From positions 418,923-482,922 of the forward strand of contig JAJPKA010000002.1 of the NCBI GenBank assembly GCA_021323945.1: DNA of 64,000 nt, in the 5' to 3' direction. A program made the position numbers and the translations under genes. Source of the stretch: Pseudomonadota bacterium (GTDB taxonomy: Bacteria > Desulfobacterota > Binatia > Binatales > Binataceae). Shown one piece after another: positions 1 to 10,274 of the stretch (position 1 is the stretch's first letter; each line of letters starts with the position of its first letter). The notes below the pieces were generated by a model. The model was not told the DNA's origin and did no database searches. It worked only from the letters and a program-made list of their open reading frames with translations.

Positions 1-552
1 CTGCCGGGCGGTTTCAGTTACGGAGATTACCTGCGTTGTGGAGCAATCGCACGCTTCTCGCCGATAATGAAGAGCGTTAAGCGGTTTGCGACTGAGGGTG
101 GTCTGGTACTGGGAATCTGCAATGGCTTCCAAATTCTATGCGAAGCGCACCTACTGCCTGGTGCGCTGACTCGCAATGAGTCACTTTCATTCGTTTGCGA
201 GATGGCAACCGTCCGCGTTGAAAACCGTCAAACGCCTTTTACAAATCAACTTGAGATAGGCGATGTGTTGCGATTGCCGATAAAGCACGGTGAAGGACGC
301 TATGTTGCGCCTGAACATGAATTGCGCCAACTGGAAGAACGCGGGCAAGTGCTGTTGCGGTATGTCGCCAACGACGAGTCTTTTGGCGCCGGGAGTAGCC
401 CGAACGGATCGATGCACGCCATAGCCGGCGTCGCAAACGAACGCTTCAACGTCTTCGGCCTGATGCCGCATCCAGAGCACGCCGTGGAGGCCCTGCTGGG
501 CAGCACGGACGGCCGCAAGATATTTGAATCGATTACCGCGAGTAGAACGTGA
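1..552 (+). CDS. purQ: Phosphoribosylformylglycinamidine synthase subunit PurQ (5' end outside window)
   Basis: Glutaminase subunit of FGAM synthase, step 4 of de novo purine synthesis; it makes ammonia from glutamine for PurL. The reading frame is open from base 1 and begins inside the conserved motif [15 protein letters not shown], so the start lies upstream. The class I amidotransferase nucleophile is the Cys of GICNGFQ (about nt 115-135) and the His/Glu pair is in MPHPEHAVE near the end. The stop overlaps the start of purL, so the two are translationally coupled. The small PurS partner expected with split PurL/PurQ would lie upstream of the window. Confidence 0.95.
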   Translation: MPGGFSYGDYLRCGAIARFSPIMKSVKRFATEGGLVLGICNGFQILCEAHLLPGALTRNESLSFVCEMATVRVENRQTPFTNQLEIGDVLRLPIKHGEGRYVAPEHELRQLEERGQVLLRYVANDESFGAGSSPNGSMHAIAGVANERFNVFGLMPHPEHAVEALLGSTDGRKIFESITASRT

Positions 553-2819
553 TGACGCCGGCTTCTCTTCCAGGAGAGCCCAAGGTCGACGTCGGACTGG
601 CGCGCGCGCATGGGCTGACCGAAGAGGAGTATGGCGCAATTGAACAGCTGCTCGGGCGGACCCCGACTTTCACCGAGCTAGGCGTCTTCTCGGTGATGTG
701 GTCGGAACATTGTTCTTATAAATCGTCACGCAATCATCTCAAACAGCTGCCCATGACAGGCCAAGGCGTCGTTGGTGGCCCGGGCGAGAATGCTGGCGCA
801 CTTGAGATTGGCGATGGTCTAGTCGCGGTTTTCAAGATCGAAAGCCACAATCATCCTTCGTTTGTGGAACCCTACCAAGGTGCAGCAACGGGCGTCGGTG
901 GAATTTTGCGCGACATCCTCGCGATGGGTGCACGGCCCATCGCGAGCATGGATTCGCTGAAATTTGGCGCATTGGACCATCCACGGACAGGTTACCTGGT
1001 CGGCGGGGTGATCGGAGGGATTGCCGGTTATGGAAACTGTGTCGGAGTACCCACCGTCGCCGGCGAGGTGATGTTCGACCATGGATACGACTCCAATATC
1101 CTCGTCAACGCGTTTTGCCTAGGCCTGGCACGGCGCGAGCAACTCCAGAGCTCTCGGGCGCGGGGTGTGGGCAACCCAGTGCTGTACGTTGGCTCGACCA
1201 CGGGTCGCGACGGAATTCACGGAGCCAGCTTGCTCGCCTCCGCCCAATTCGAACCGAGTGCTACTGCCATGCGCCCAACTGTCCAAGTTGGAGACCCATT
1301 TACCGAAAAGCTGTTGATCGAAGCCTGTCTCGAAGCGATGGAGACGGGCGCAATAATAGCGATTCAGGATATGGGTGCGGCTGGCCTGACTTCTTCGTCC
1401 AGCGAGATGGCGAGTCGCGGCGGAGTTGGGATCGAGCTTTGGCTCGATAAGGTGCCTCTACGCGAAGCCGGACTCGTGCCCTACGAGATCCTATTGTCGG
1501 AATCGCAGGAACGCATGCTGCTGGTTGCGGCGAAAGGACGTGAGGAAGAACTCTTGCGCATTTTCCGCAAATGGGATCTCAACGCGGCTGTAGTCGGGTG
1601 CATAATCGGGGAGCAGCGCTGGCGAGCATGGTGGCGAGGTCAATTGGTGGCCGATCTTCCTGCCGATGGACTCACCGAGAAGGCGCCGGTTTACGACCGT
1701 CCTTCGAGCCCGCCCAAGAAGGCCATGACAGGCTTTCGCACCCCTGTAAAACGCGCCCGGCCGTCGCCACAGGTAGCTTTACGTTCCCTGCTCGCAAGCC
1801 CCAACGTGAGCTCGCGCCGAATGATCTTTCGACAATATGATTGGATCGTACGCGGCAACACTGTTGTTGGGCCGGGCGGCGATGCGGCGGTTTTGCGCGT
1901 CAAGGGAACCTCTCGCGGACTGGCGTTGAAAGTTGATTCTAATCCGCGCGCCTGTGCTCGCGATCCATATCTTGGCACGCAGGCGACGGTCTGCGAGGCG
2001 GTGCGCAACGTCGCCTGTGTCGGAGCACGACCGGCAGGAATTACCAATTGCCTCAATTATGGCAATCCCGAACGACCCGAAATCATGTGGCAGTTCATCA
2101 AAGGAATTGAAGGACTGCGTGCTGCCGCTCTGGCTTTCAATATTCCAGTCGTTAGTGGCAACGTCAGTTTTTACAACGAAACCGAGGGGCGTCCGATTCC
2201 GCCGACTCCGACCATTGCGGTCGTCGGAATTCTGGACGACGTCCGCAAACATATCCGCCATCAGTTTGCTCAGATTGATGACCTAATCCTCGCAGTACGC
2301 ACGGCGCCGCCCGTTCTGGCTGCTTCCGAATATGACTGTTTGTTTGGAAACGATAGCGATGAGTTCTGGACTGTTAATCTGGGTCGGGAATGCCAGCTCG
2401 TAAATGGATTGATTGAAGCAGCGAGCCTTGGCTTGATAAGATCAGCGCACGACGTTGCGGAAGGCGGAACTGCAGTCACCCTGGCGGAAGCATGTTTCAA
2501 CTCGCGCCAGATCCTGGGGGCAGAAATTGTAGGACTAAAATCCGAAGTTGAACTCTTCGGTGAAGGTCCTTCGACAATAATCATTTCGACGGCGCCGCAG
2601 TGCCTGGCGGAGCTCAGACGAATATTCGAGCCACTGGAGGTGTTGGTACTCGGGCGAGTAACGAAGAACCCACGGTTGCGAATCGCCCCGCATATCGACG
2701 AAGACGTACGCGAATTGCTTCGAATCTACGAAGGGGCGCTCCCTCTAAGTCTAAATTCCAGGGCGGGAAGCAAGCCTCAAAGCGAGCCGCAACTGAGCGA
2801 GGAGCTTAGCCGACAATGA
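549..2819 (+). CDS. purL: Phosphoribosylformylglycinamidine synthase subunit PurL
   Basis: ATP-dependent FGAM synthetase subunit; converts FGAR to FGAM using ammonia supplied by PurQ. At 756 residues it is the small PurL type (B. subtilis-like), not the 1300-residue fused form. Visible signatures are the [12 protein letters not shown] region, the Mg/ATP motif [18 protein letters not shown] in the first half and [11 protein letters not shown] at the start of the second AIRS-like half. A GTG at 549 and an ATG at 552 are both possible starts and both overlap the purQ stop. The stop overlaps the ATG of purF, giving a purQ-purL-purF operon. Confidence 0.96.
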   Translation: MMTPASLPGEPKVDVGLARAHGLTEEEYGAIEQLLGRTPTFTELGVFSVMWSEHCSYKSSRNHLKQLPMTGQGVVGGPGENAGALEIGDGLVAVFKIESHNHPSFVEPYQGAATGVGGILRDILAMGARPIASMDSLKFGALDHPRTGYLVGGVIGGIAGYGNCVGVPTVAGEVMFDHGYDSNILVNAFCLGLARREQLQSSRARGVGNPVLYVGSTTGRDGIHGASLLASAQFEPSATAMRPTVQVGDPFTEKLLIEACLEAMETGAIIAIQDMGAAGLTSSSSEMASRGGVGIELWLDKVPLREAGLVPYEILLSESQERMLLVAAKGREEELLRIFRKWDLNAAVVGCIIGEQRWRAWWRGQLVADLPADGLTEKAPVYDRPSSPPKKAMTGFRTPVKRARPSPQVALRSLLASPNVSSRRMIFRQYDWIVRGNTVVGPGGDAAVLRVKGTSRGLALKVDSNPRACARDPYLGTQATVCEAVRNVACVGARPAGITNCLNYGNPERPEIMWQFIKGIEGLRAAALAFNIPVVSGNVSFYNETEGRPIPPTPTIAVVGILDDVRKHIRHQFAQIDDLILAVRTAPPVLAASEYDCLFGNDSDEFWTVNLGRECQLVNGLIEAASLGLIRSAHDVAEGGTAVTLAEACFNSRQILGAEIVGLKSEVELFGEGPSTIIISTAPQCLAELRRIFEPLEVLVLGRVTKNPRLRIAPHIDEDVRELLRIYEGALPLSLNSRAGSKPQSEPQLSEELSRQ

Positions 2820-4318
2820 CTGACGAGCCGCTGGCGAGTGATCTGTCGGTTGTAATCGACGAGGCGAAGCTCGACAGCTTTCACGAAGAATGCGGCGTAT
2901 TCGGTGTCTACGGGCATCCTGAAGCCGCCAACTTGGTGTACCTCGGCTTGTACGCCTTGCAGCATCGGGGCCAGGAATCGGCCGGAATTGTCTCCTCCAA
3001 TGGCAAAGTTCTGATTGCGCATCGCGGCATGGGCTTGGTAGCTGACATCTTCAACAACAAATTAATCGAGCAGCTCGAAGGCACCAGCGCGATTGGGCAC
3101 AACAGGTACTCAACCACTGGCTCAACCACGCTAAAAAACTGCCAGCCCTTGGTCGTCGAGTATGCCAAAGGCGGACTCGCGCTTGCGCATAACGGCAATC
3201 TGGTCAACTTCAGTGAACTGCGCGAGCGCCTCGAAAAGAATGGCGCAATTTTTCAATCCTCTTCTGACAGCGAACTGATCATTCACCTGGTGGCATCAGC
3301 TCAAGCTACCGAATTGCCCGAACGGGTCATCGAGGCTTTGGCGCAAGTGCGGGGCGCGTATTCGCTGGTCCTTTTGACAGAGACTCAGTTAATCGCGGTT
3401 CGCGACCCGTTTGGGTTTCGTCCGCTGGTGCTCGGCAAACTCAACCAGGCAACGATCGTCGCCTCCGAGACTTGCGCGCTCGACCTGGTACGAGCGGAAT
3501 ACGTCCGAGAGGTGGAACCAGGTGAGGTCGTTGTAATCGACGAGAATGGAGTGCGCTCACTTCGCCCGTTTCCGCCAGTGCCGGTACGCCGCTGCATCTT
3601 CGAGTACGTTTATTTTGCGCGCCCCGACAGCTTGCTCTACGGCCGCAACGTATATCAGGTGCGGAAGATCCAGGGTCGGGCGCTCGCCCGCGAATGCCCG
3701 GCTGACGCCGACATAGTGGTCCCGGTTCCGGATTCAGGCAACGCCGCCGCACTCGGCTACGCTGAGGAGTCGGGGCTGCCGTTCGAGATGGGGTTGGTGC
3801 GAAGCCATTATATTGGCCGCACTTTCATTGAGCCTCGCCAATCGATACGTCATTTCGGTGTAAAGATAAAGTTCAATCCAGTCGTTGACCTGCTGCGCGG
3901 TAAGCGCGTCGTGCTCATTGAGGACTCGCTGGTGCGTGGCACTACGCTGCGCAAAGTAATTCCGATGCTGCGTCAAGCGGGCGCGCGCGAAGTCCACATG
4001 CGTATCGCGGCTCCTCCTACGACCCATTCATGCTTTTATGGAATTGACACCCCCAACCGTGAGGAACTGCTGGCATCCCACCAATCAATCGAAGAGATTC
4101 GGAAATACATCACCGCGGATTCCCTCGCTTACCTGAGCTGGGACGGCTTATATTCCTTTCTCGAAAACGGGAATCGCGACGGGTTTTGTGATGCGTGTTT
4201 CACCGGCAATTATCCCGTCGAGATACCACGGAATCGTGGGCCACACCAGCTGCATCTGTTCGACGCCGGCGAGCGTCACTTAAATAATGGCTTGGGGCGT
4301 GGCGCTCGGCTATCCTAA
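2816..4318 (+). CDS. purF: Amidophosphoribosyltransferase
   Basis: First committed step of purine synthesis: PRPP plus glutamine to phosphoribosylamine. The ATG overlaps the purL stop by four bases. It begins with a 25-residue propeptide before C26 ([10 protein letters not shown]), the Ntn nucleophile freed by autoprocessing. The Ntn glutaminase fills roughly residues 26-250 and the PRTase domain the rest, with the PRPP loop [13 protein letters not shown] near 364-376. Cys residues in [15 protein letters not shown] and FCDACF match the Fe4S4 ligand pattern of the Bacillus-type enzyme. Length 500 residues is normal. Confidence 0.96.
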   Translation: MTDEPLASDLSVVIDEAKLDSFHEECGVFGVYGHPEAANLVYLGLYALQHRGQESAGIVSSNGKVLIAHRGMGLVADIFNNKLIEQLEGTSAIGHNRYSTTGSTTLKNCQPLVVEYAKGGLALAHNGNLVNFSELRERLEKNGAIFQSSSDSELIIHLVASAQATELPERVIEALAQVRGAYSLVLLTETQLIAVRDPFGFRPLVLGKLNQATIVASETCALDLVRAEYVREVEPGEVVVIDENGVRSLRPFPPVPVRRCIFEYVYFARPDSLLYGRNVYQVRKIQGRALARECPADADIVVPVPDSGNAAALGYAEESGLPFEMGLVRSHYIGRTFIEPRQSIRHFGVKIKFNPVVDLLRGKRVVLIEDSLVRGTTLRKVIPMLRQAGAREVHMRIAAPPTTHSCFYGIDTPNREELLASHQSIEEIRKYITADSLAYLSWDGLYSFLENGNRDGFCDACFTGNYPVEIPRNRGPHQLHLFDAGERHLNNGLGRGARLS

Positions 4319-5436
4319 CCTGAGCGCGGGCGCAGAAGCCGTCGGTGCGATGCGGCTATCACGTTTGGCCCAGTGGTTTAGACCACTTACAGACGGCTCG
4401 GCCGCAATTTAAGAGGCACCTGAGAGCGTCTCGTAGTATTGACTCCAGGTCTGCCAGAAAATTCCCGAGCTTCAACTATTCGTAGGAAGATGAGCTCAAC
4501 AAGCTAGACAGCCCTCCAGTAACGAGCCTCCTGGTCCCCTACGGTGCGGCAAGCTCCGGCACCGTGCTCTGACCGGCGATGCTCGCCCGATCTCGTCGTG
4601 TTCATATCTTGCGGTCACCTATAAAGTGCTCCCGCCTGACGTGCGTTCAAGTTAGGCTGACTGCCAGCGCTCAGTCGATGCACTGTGCTCCTAGCGCAGA
4701 GGAGAGCTCCGCTCAGACTGCGTTCATGCTCCGAACAGCTGCTCTCGTTTCACAGCAGCCTAGGACGGGTGGTGTGCGCTTTTGCGACGTTCTTCCGGGT
4801 TGCGCTTTATGTTGAGGTTTGTCGCATTTGGCCGTTTTGCACTTCGGTGTATAGTCGTTGACTATGGCGAGTTTGCGACCTTGAGCTCGGTTCCTGCAGA
4901 TTCTATCCCGAAGCAAAGCAATCCGATGAGCGGCCTGGTGACGCACCGACCAAGAGGCTTAATATGTTAGCTGGGAGTAAACATAACGATGACAATCAGG
5001 CCAGCGGTGGGCCACAATACGGGCTCTGATCCTGACCCGGGCACCTTAGGGCGAATCACTTTCAATTGCTACGGTAACCTGGGTCATTAAATAGCTTCAG
5101 TCCCGCCAATCAAGCCTGCTTTCAATAATTGCACAGTTCTGCGCTTCTGATGTAGCTCGTCAATCGTGGTCGGTGAGAACGTGCCACTCGAGTTGACGCT
5201 CGTAAGGAAGGCTCTTTAAAAGGGGTTTAATGATCAGGAGAGCTGTGCCGCACGACCGTTCGATCTTAATCTGCAGCTGAGCACGGGCTGGTTCGATCGC
5301 GAGCAATTCATCCTGAAAAGCCCACAGGTATAAAGCCGGCTGCTAATTTCAGTGCTCGAAGGTGTCCCTATTTAGCCGCCAGTGATAGTAATTTAAGCTT
5401 CAAACGCGTTAGCATTTCGGCGCGGAGAGCGACGCA
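4319..5436. other. 1.1 kb intergenic stretch without a credible gene
   Basis: No open frame here is longer than about 80 codons and none of the short ones gives a recognisable product. I see no tRNA T-loop signature and no insertion sequence ends. A short perfect hairpin (6-bp arms AGGTGG-like at 4372-4377 and 4382-4387, 4-nt loop) lies 54 bases after purF. A promoter-like TTGACG (5193-5198) and TTTAAA (5215-5220) with a 16-bp spacer lies about 215 bases before the GST-like gene. The stretch may be a decayed gene or hold an unrecognised RNA. Confidence 0.5.
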
Positions 5437-6216
5437 ATGGCGAATTACGTAGAAGTCGAGCAGGCGATCGGCATGAGTGGTCTTCGGGTGGTGCTTTCGC
5501 CCGGCGTGCCTGGACCATGGAGCGAAGCGGCAAAGGGTATCCTCTACGTCAAGCAACTCCCTTATGTGAAAGTGCGCCAGGAACTCGGGGGCGAAAATCT
5601 ACCCCTGCTCCGATGGACGGCGCAGACAACGGCGCCCGTCTTTGTCTATGAAAACGAGCGACCTCGCAGCCTTTGGAACGACCAACTCTATCTTGCAGAA
5701 CGACTGGCTCCCGATCCGCCACTGATTCCACAGAAGCTGGAAGAGCGCGCGTTAATGTTCGGGTTGGCCAACGAACTGTGTGGCGAAAACGGATTTGGCT
5801 GGTCGCGGCGACTGATGTTGTTGCACGCGACGCTGTCCGATCCCAACGCGCCGGAGGCGGCCAAGTCGTCGGCCAGCTTGTTAGGGCGAAAATATGGCTA
5901 CTCCCCTGCACTCGCCGAGGCCGCGCCGAGCCGCGTAGTTGAAATACTGAGGGCGTTTAGAAGCCAGCTGGAGTCGCAGCGAAAGAACGGCAGCAAATTT
6001 TTAATTGGGCGGCGCCTGTCGGCATTGGACATCTACTGGGCTGCATTCGCGGCCCTGATCGAACCGTTGCCTGATGACTTGTGTAGGATGAGTTCCGGAT
6101 TTCGCCGAATGTATACCTGTAAAGACCCTCTGATAACGGCCGAGGCCGTTCCTGAGCTCATGGCTCATCGTGATTTTATCTATCACGAGTTCCTCGAGCT
6201 GCCGGTCGATCTGTAG
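5437..6216 (+). CDS. Glutathione S-transferase-like protein
   Basis: A 259-residue protein with a GST-like layout: an N-terminal thioredoxin-like half (about 1-95, including VKQLPYVKVRQELGG and a cis-Pro-like TTAPVFVYENE) and a helical C-terminal half with a late segment SKFLIGRRLSALDIYWAAF, typical of the GST C-domain motif (LTxADIxxA). No clear catalytic Ser or Cys is evident at the N terminus, so transferase activity is not assured. It stands alone between two noncoding stretches. The ATG at 5437 is preceded by GGCGCGGAGAG, a usable ribosome-binding site. Confidence 0.75.
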   Translation: MANYVEVEQAIGMSGLRVVLSPGVPGPWSEAAKGILYVKQLPYVKVRQELGGENLPLLRWTAQTTAPVFVYENERPRSLWNDQLYLAERLAPDPPLIPQKLEERALMFGLANELCGENGFGWSRRLMLLHATLSDPNAPEAAKSSASLLGRKYGYSPALAEAAPSRVVEILRAFRSQLESQRKNGSKFLIGRRLSALDIYWAAFAALIEPLPDDLCRMSSGFRRMYTCKDPLITAEAVPELMAHRDFIYHEFLELPVDL

Positions 6217-6335
6217 CCGTCGAGGCCGCTTGGGTTGGAACATCAGGGTAGCGCGGTTATTGGTCGAAACGTGGCGAAAAACGTTGTCCGCGAAGGTGCT
6301 ATCTGAAGGAATAGAGCCCATAAGCAGGTCCAAAC

Positions 6336-6779
6336 ATGGCAGACAGTCTTTCAAACATTGGCGAAGCGATACGCAAAGCAAATGAAGCGTACTTGCAGGC
6401 CATCTCGGCTGTTGGCAAGGCATTGCAAGACATTGCCACCCAGGCGGGCGGTAGCGAGCGCGACAAGTTGATTGAAGGCTGGCTTCGCGTCGCTCGCATG
6501 AGCAAGGACGGCCTCATAACGGCAATCGAGCAGGCTTATGAATTCTGGGAGCGTGAGGTGCGCAATGCCACGACGGGCGCTGCTTCCGCGAAGGCATCCG
6601 ACCCCATTGACGCTTGGGTCGAAAACTGGCGCAAGGCCACCGAAACTCTAGCCAGCGGAAGTTGGAGCGAGGAAGCGCGCAAGCAGGCCGAGAACGTTCA
6701 GAAAATTCTCACCGAGGGTATGCGCACCTGGCAGCGGCTCTGGCAACCGCAGAAAAAGTCGAGAGAACCGGGCGATTGA
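6336..6779 (+). CDS. Small helical protein, function unknown (weakly phasin-like)
   Basis: A 147-residue soluble, alanine-, glutamate- and lysine-rich protein predicted almost wholly alpha-helical, with no signal peptide or membrane segment. Repeated amphipathic stretches (for example EAIRKANEAYLQAISAVGKAL and ENVQKILTEGMRTWQRLW) recall phasins, which coat polyhydroxyalkanoate granules, but no family motif is decisive. No PHA synthase is in the window. It lies 119 bases after the GST-like gene and converges on gluconokinase. I do not recognise a specific family. Confidence 0.6.
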   Translation: MADSLSNIGEAIRKANEAYLQAISAVGKALQDIATQAGGSERDKLIEGWLRVARMSKDGLITAIEQAYEFWEREVRNATTGAASAKASDPIDAWVENWRKATETLASGSWSEEARKQAENVQKILTEGMRTWQRLWQPQKKSREPGD

Positions 6780-6831
6780 CAAGCGAATCTCACAGAGTCG
6801 TCCGAGCGCGCGGGTTTGTTGCTCGGAAGGC

Positions 6832-7326
6832 TTAGGCACGCGCAATGCCGAGCCCTTCGACGACCAGGTCAACGATGGCCTCCGGTGGTAATGAGATATC
6901 GACCTCAAATGAGTCGCTCGGTTCTTCGAGGTCGCTGAATTGAGTCTGCAGGAGCTGTGGATTGAAGAAATGACCGCGCCGATTAGCGAGACGCTGGGCG
7001 ATTACAGCGGGCGATCCTTTTAAGTAGACAAACCTAACTCGATTAGGATCGACTCTCAGCAGCTCACGATAGCGCTTTTTCAGCGCCGAACACGCATAAA
7101 TTGCATTTTGGTTGCCTGCCAGGGCTTGTCTGATCGAGGCTCGGATGGCCTCCAGCCACGGCTGCCGATCATCGTCATCAAGTGGAATTCCACGCATCAT
7201 CTTGTTGCGGTTATGGGCCGAATGAAAGTCGTCGCCATCATGAAACGGCCATCCTAGACGACGCGCCAGTAATCGCCCTACCGTGCTCTTGCCGCTTCCC
7301 GCAACACCGACAAGTACGATAACCAT
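6832..7326 (-). CDS. gntK: Gluconokinase (P-loop carbohydrate kinase)
   Basis: Phosphorylates gluconate to 6-phosphogluconate, feeding the pentose phosphate or Entner-Doudoroff route. The start at 7326 places the Walker A loop GVAGSGKST at residues 7-15, as in the family; an in-frame start at 7413 would add 29 unrelated residues. Further signatures are DGDDFHSAHNRNKM, GIPLDDDDRQPWL, CSALKKRYRE and VYLKGSPAVIAQRL, all typical of GntK/IdnK. The 164-residue length is slightly short of the usual 170-175. No gluconate transporter or dehydrogenase is adjacent. Confidence 0.9.
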   Translation of the reverse strand: MVIVLVGVAGSGKSTVGRLLARRLGWPFHDGDDFHSAHNRNKMMRGIPLDDDDRQPWLEAIRASIRQALAGNQNAIYACSALKKRYRELLRVDPNRVRFVYLKGSPAVIAQRLANRRGHFFNPQLLQTQFSDLEEPSDSFEVDISLPPEAIVDLVVEGLGIARA

Positions 7327-7658
7327 CGATGCTATCAGGCAGTTCCCGCTAAACAGTCTTTGGGCAGCACCTTCACCACTTCGATCGATGAGGAATCGTC
7401 GGTTCGTTGACACCAGCGGTGTTGCTCTCTTTATTATCGAAAAGTTACCTCACTGGGGAACCTGACAAGTAAGCCTTACCGCATCGGCACGGATAATCGA
7501 ATTGCATAAACTATTTGCCTGGGTGGTCGTTTAAGTTCGGGCGACAGGGGTCTGCTTGTCTCGCCCCTGTCGCCTTTCGGTTGGTCCAAAATTCAGTGTT
7601 GCAAGGTGCAAAGAGCAAGGGCGCAGGCTACGAAGCTCCGGCGCTCTCTTCAACACAC
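7327..7658. other. Intergenic stretch with a strong hairpin
   Basis: The stretch separates gluconokinase from the secreted protein gene, both on the minus strand. The only clear structure is the hairpin at 7540-7574, listed separately. In-frame codons upstream of the chosen gluconokinase start (to 7413) look noncoding. I see no gene in the rest. Confidence 0.5.
7540..7574. terminator. Perfect 11-bp hairpin, probable terminator
   Basis: GGCGACAGGGG (7540-7550) pairs perfectly with CCCCTGTCGCC (7564-7574) across a 13-nt loop. Read on +, a short TTT follows; read on -, no T run follows. It lies 85 bases beyond the stop of the minus-strand secreted protein gene and before gluconokinase, a fitting place to end that transcript. 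The stem is strong but the U-tract is poor, so it could instead be an RNA-stability element. Confidence 0.5.
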
Positions 7659-8057
7659 TTAGCGAGCAGTAGAGCTGCCATCAGCGCTCGAATCCCCCGC
7701 GGCCGGAGAGGAAGTACTCGAGCCCATGTTCCCGTTTGCTCCAGTGTCGCCGTTTGCTCCGGTATTGCCCGGCGAAGATGGATAATTCGGATTAACGGCC
7801 GAATTGTCTGAGCCACCAACCGAACCGGACGGCGAAGCCGCGCTGTTGCCGGTGGCTGGACCGGGATCGCTCAGGTTGCCGTTATCGGGAGCGTAGCTGT
7901 TGCCGGGATGCGTCGCGTTACCTGATCCCATGCCGCTATCTGAGCCAGCGGCCGTCCCGCCAGCAGTCTGAGCAAAAGTCGCGGGGACCAACGCCGCAAC
8001 GGATAAGGCCAGACTGGCGCCAACCACATAGACACTAAGTTGCTTTGTCAAACGCAT
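7659..8057 (-). CDS. Secreted low-complexity Gly/Ser/Asn/Pro-rich protein
   Basis: A 132-residue protein with a clear Sec signal peptide: MRLTKQ positive start, hydrophobic core to about residue 25, and a probable cleavage site after TFA (residue 29). The mature part is almost free of hydrophobic residues and rich in G, S, N, A, D and P, with short imperfect repeats such as TGANGDTGANGN near the C terminus. It is probably disordered and exported to the periplasm or outside. I recognise no family. It is followed by the hairpin at 7540-7574. Confidence 0.65.
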   Translation of the reverse strand: MRLTKQLSVYVVGASLALSVAALVPATFAQTAGGTAAGSDSGMGSGNATHPGNSYAPDNGNLSDPGPATGNSAASPSGSVGGSDNSAVNPNYPSSPGNTGANGDTGANGNMGSSTSSPAAGDSSADGSSTAR

Positions 8058-8461
8058 AAAGTTTCTCCTGCGAAGATTTGTTGCGACAAGCGGACTGCTT
8101 TTCCCGCCGACACCTTAGTCCCACTAGTGATGGGAATGCTTGTCGCGAATTGAGTTCATGGATCAGCTCGGGCGCGCGTCCAGTTGCCAGCAGTCGCACG
8201 ATTCAAGCGCAACCCCCATGCCAAGTAGCTTTTCCATGCTCCTGCCTCCCTTTGGCCGCCACGCGGCGCAAACGATGACCGTATCCAAACGTAAGCGTGA
8301 ATTGCGCATACCTTTTGGGGAGGTCACGGTTATCTGGGAACTCGATCGAAGATCCGCGGCCTGTTCACGAGGACGAGCCTGCCTACCGAACCGCAGCACG
8401 GCGAGTCTTTAGAACTGAAATTTAAATTTAGGACAAGCGCCCTGCTGGCACTGCCGTATTC
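8058..8461. other. 404-bp intergenic stretch
   Basis: The stretch lies between two minus-strand genes. Frames of 66-90 codons exist on both strands but overlap one another and give arginine/serine-rich, unrecognisable products. It presumably holds the promoter of the secreted protein gene. Otherwise I see nothing in it. Confidence 0.45.
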
Positions 8462-8881
8462 TTAGGAGATTTTGTAAGTAACTAGAGCATCCGCGATCAA
8501 AGTATCGTGACGGTCTCGAACCTCGACTATGATGCTCGCGATCTGTCTACCGCTGTGACGTACTGTGGCATTAGCGAACAGGTCACTTTGAATCGCAGGC
8601 GCCGTATAGTTCAGGGTTAGCGAGATCGTCGCACTCCGCCGGGTGGTGGGTAATGTCCAGACCGCAGCGCAAGCCGCAAAATCCACGAGTGATGCTATCG
8701 CACCGCCATGCACCGGAACGCTGGGGGAGCCATAATTGAGCAGCCGGAGATCAAACGGCATCCGTACCCTGACAACGCCCTCCTGGGCACTGTCTACCCG
8801 AAGTCCGAGCAACGAAGAAAATGCTCCGTCGGCTAATTCTTTGAGAGCCGGGAAGCGCTGGTATATATCAGCCATTTGCAC
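8462..8881 (-). CDS. PaaI-type hot-dog thioesterase
   Basis: A 139-residue single hot-dog protein of the PaaI/4HBT family, which hydrolyses acyl- or aryl-CoA thioesters in the cytoplasm. The diagnostic segment is VPVHGGAIASLVD (HGG motif on the central helix, with the acidic residue that activates water), then TISLTLNYTAPA and the long C-terminal strands ANATVRHSGRQIASIIVEV. Length is normal. The substrate cannot be read from sequence. The next gene upstream on the same strand is 27 bases away, so they may be co-transcribed. Confidence 0.88.
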   Translation of the reverse strand: MQMADIYQRFPALKELADGAFSSLLGLRVDSAQEGVVRVRMPFDLRLLNYGSPSVPVHGGAIASLVDFAACAAVWTLPTTRRSATISLTLNYTAPAIQSDLFANATVRHSGRQIASIIVEVRDRHDTLIADALVTYKIS

Positions 8882-8908
8882 GGTTTCAAAAGACTCGTCG
8901 CCCCGTTG

Positions 8909-9412
8909 TTAGCCTAATGCGGACCTCTGGCCTTGATTTTTGAGACGCTCGCCGGCAAGTTGGAGCGCCATTCCTACGGCTGCATCAGGGTCGTCCGCGT
9001 GCAAGATCATTTCGAGTTGACGCCAAGCTCGAAGTGCAACTATTGGGCGTCCAAGTTTAAGAGCCAGGCCAATTTCTGAAAGCGTACCCCCTTCGCCCTC
9101 CAGAGCAACCACCGCGTCGGCACTGGCAACCACAATGACGTTACGTGCCTCACCGATACCCGTGGCGATAGCTATTTCAATGTGAGGATTGGCGTCAGCG
9201 CGCTGATAACCAGGTAAGATGCCGACCGTGAGTCCTCCGGTAGATTGCGCGCCGCGAGCTGCGGCAGCCATCACGCCCCCTCGTCCCCCACAGATTAAAG
9301 TGGCTCCGTGACGACCGATGGCTGCGCCGGCGGCAAAGGCGAGGTCGCATACAGCCGGTGGCGCATCGCCACTACCAATTACTGCGATTGTCCGACGAAT
9401 CCTGCTGTTCAA
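8909..9412 (-). CDS. LOG/TIGR00725-like Rossmann protein
   Basis: A Rossmann-like protein of the SLOG/LOG superfamily (TIGR00725-like, once called lysine-decarboxylase-like). Motifs are VIGSGDAPP at the N terminus, GGRGGVMAAAARGA, PGYQRADANPH and the catalytic-type EGEGGTLSEIGLALKLGRP. Relatives bind or cleave nucleotide ligands; the exact role of this branch is not known. I chose the TTG at 9412 because an AGGA box sits nine bases upstream; a TTG at 9463 with no such box is also open. It lies in a run of minus-strand genes of mixed function. Confidence 0.82.
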   Translation of the reverse strand: MNSRIRRTIAVIGSGDAPPAVCDLAFAAGAAIGRHGATLICGGRGGVMAAAARGAQSTGGLTVGILPGYQRADANPHIEIAIATGIGEARNVIVVASADAVVALEGEGGTLSEIGLALKLGRPIVALRAWRQLEMILHADDPDAAVGMALQLAGERLKNQGQRSALG

Positions 9413-9489
9413 GGACCGTATTCCTACGAACTTGCTGGCTGATTTGCAAGTTCGGCTTATCAACTGACGAGTAACTTCGGAGCCGCATT

Positions 9490-10254
9490 CTAGTAGGGCA
9501 ATCCCAACAGAGGCGGCAACTCTGGAAGCTCTCGAATTATAAATCGCGGCTGCGGTATCCCTTCTGGAAGTCCCGGCGCTCCCTTACTAATCCAGACTGT
9601 GGGGATACCAACCTGATAGGCGCCCCACACGTCATCGACGGGCGTGTCACCCACATACAAGACCTCATTCGGTGCCAGATCGAGCATTTCAAGCATCCTC
9701 CGAAAAATACGAGGGTCTGGCTTGCGCAAGCGCACTTCCGCCGAAATGACGACGGCTTCGAATAAATCTGCAACGCCAGTATCGGCCAGGACTTCACGCC
9801 CCCCTTGTGCGTCATCAAAGTTTGACAGCAGGCCAAGCCGGTAATGGGCGGCGATGCGGCGAATTGCCTCAACCCGATTGGCTGGAGCGATGGTTACCGC
9901 TCGCACCTGAGCCATGTGGATTCTTGTGAGTTGTTCCGCCAGGGGCTCGATTTCATTGCTTGCGATGGCGCCAAATCTGGCGAGTGTGCGGGCGAAGCGC
10001 TCCTGACAGGTAATCTCTATGCCCTTGCTGTCACGCTCCGTCGCAATTTCCTCCATCACGCTCATGTAAGTCCGAATAAAGCTGTCACAATCGAAAGCCT
10101 CGCCCAAAGATTCCCGCAGCTTTGGCAAGATCCACGGCATCGTGCTGCGGACTGCACGCCCGTCGATCTCGACCAAGGGCAAGCGTTCTGGTTCCCACCT
10201 GACCAGTGTATCGAAGAGGTCGACTACGACGGCCCGAAACTCGCTGTTTATCAT
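9490..10254 (-). CDS. HAD-superfamily hydrolase
   Basis: A 254-residue haloacid dehalogenase-type phosphatase with all four motifs: motif I DLFDTL near residue 12 (nucleophile Asp), motif II LLSNFDD, motif III Lys in RLRKPDPRIF and motif IV YVGDTPVDDVWGA. The helical cap between motifs I and II (subtype IA) is present. Such enzymes remove phosphate from small metabolites; the substrate is not evident. The ATG at 10254 begins MINSEFRAVVVDLFDT. The DUF4149 membrane protein gene ends 20 bases upstream. Confidence 0.88.
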   Translation of the reverse strand: MINSEFRAVVVDLFDTLVRWEPERLPLVEIDGRAVRSTMPWILPKLRESLGEAFDCDSFIRTYMSVMEEIATERDSKGIEITCQERFARTLARFGAIASNEIEPLAEQLTRIHMAQVRAVTIAPANRVEAIRRIAAHYRLGLLSNFDDAQGGREVLADTGVADLFEAVVISAEVRLRKPDPRIFRRMLEMLDLAPNEVLYVGDTPVDDVWGAYQVGIPTVWISKGAPGLPEGIPQPRFIIRELPELPPLLGLPY

Positions 10255-10274
10255 TGTGAAAGATCGCTTTTTTC

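Noticed and set aside
6409-6425. TTGGCA...TTGCA resembling a sigma-54 promoter
   Set aside because: The spacer is one base short and the sequence lies inside the coding region of the small helical protein.
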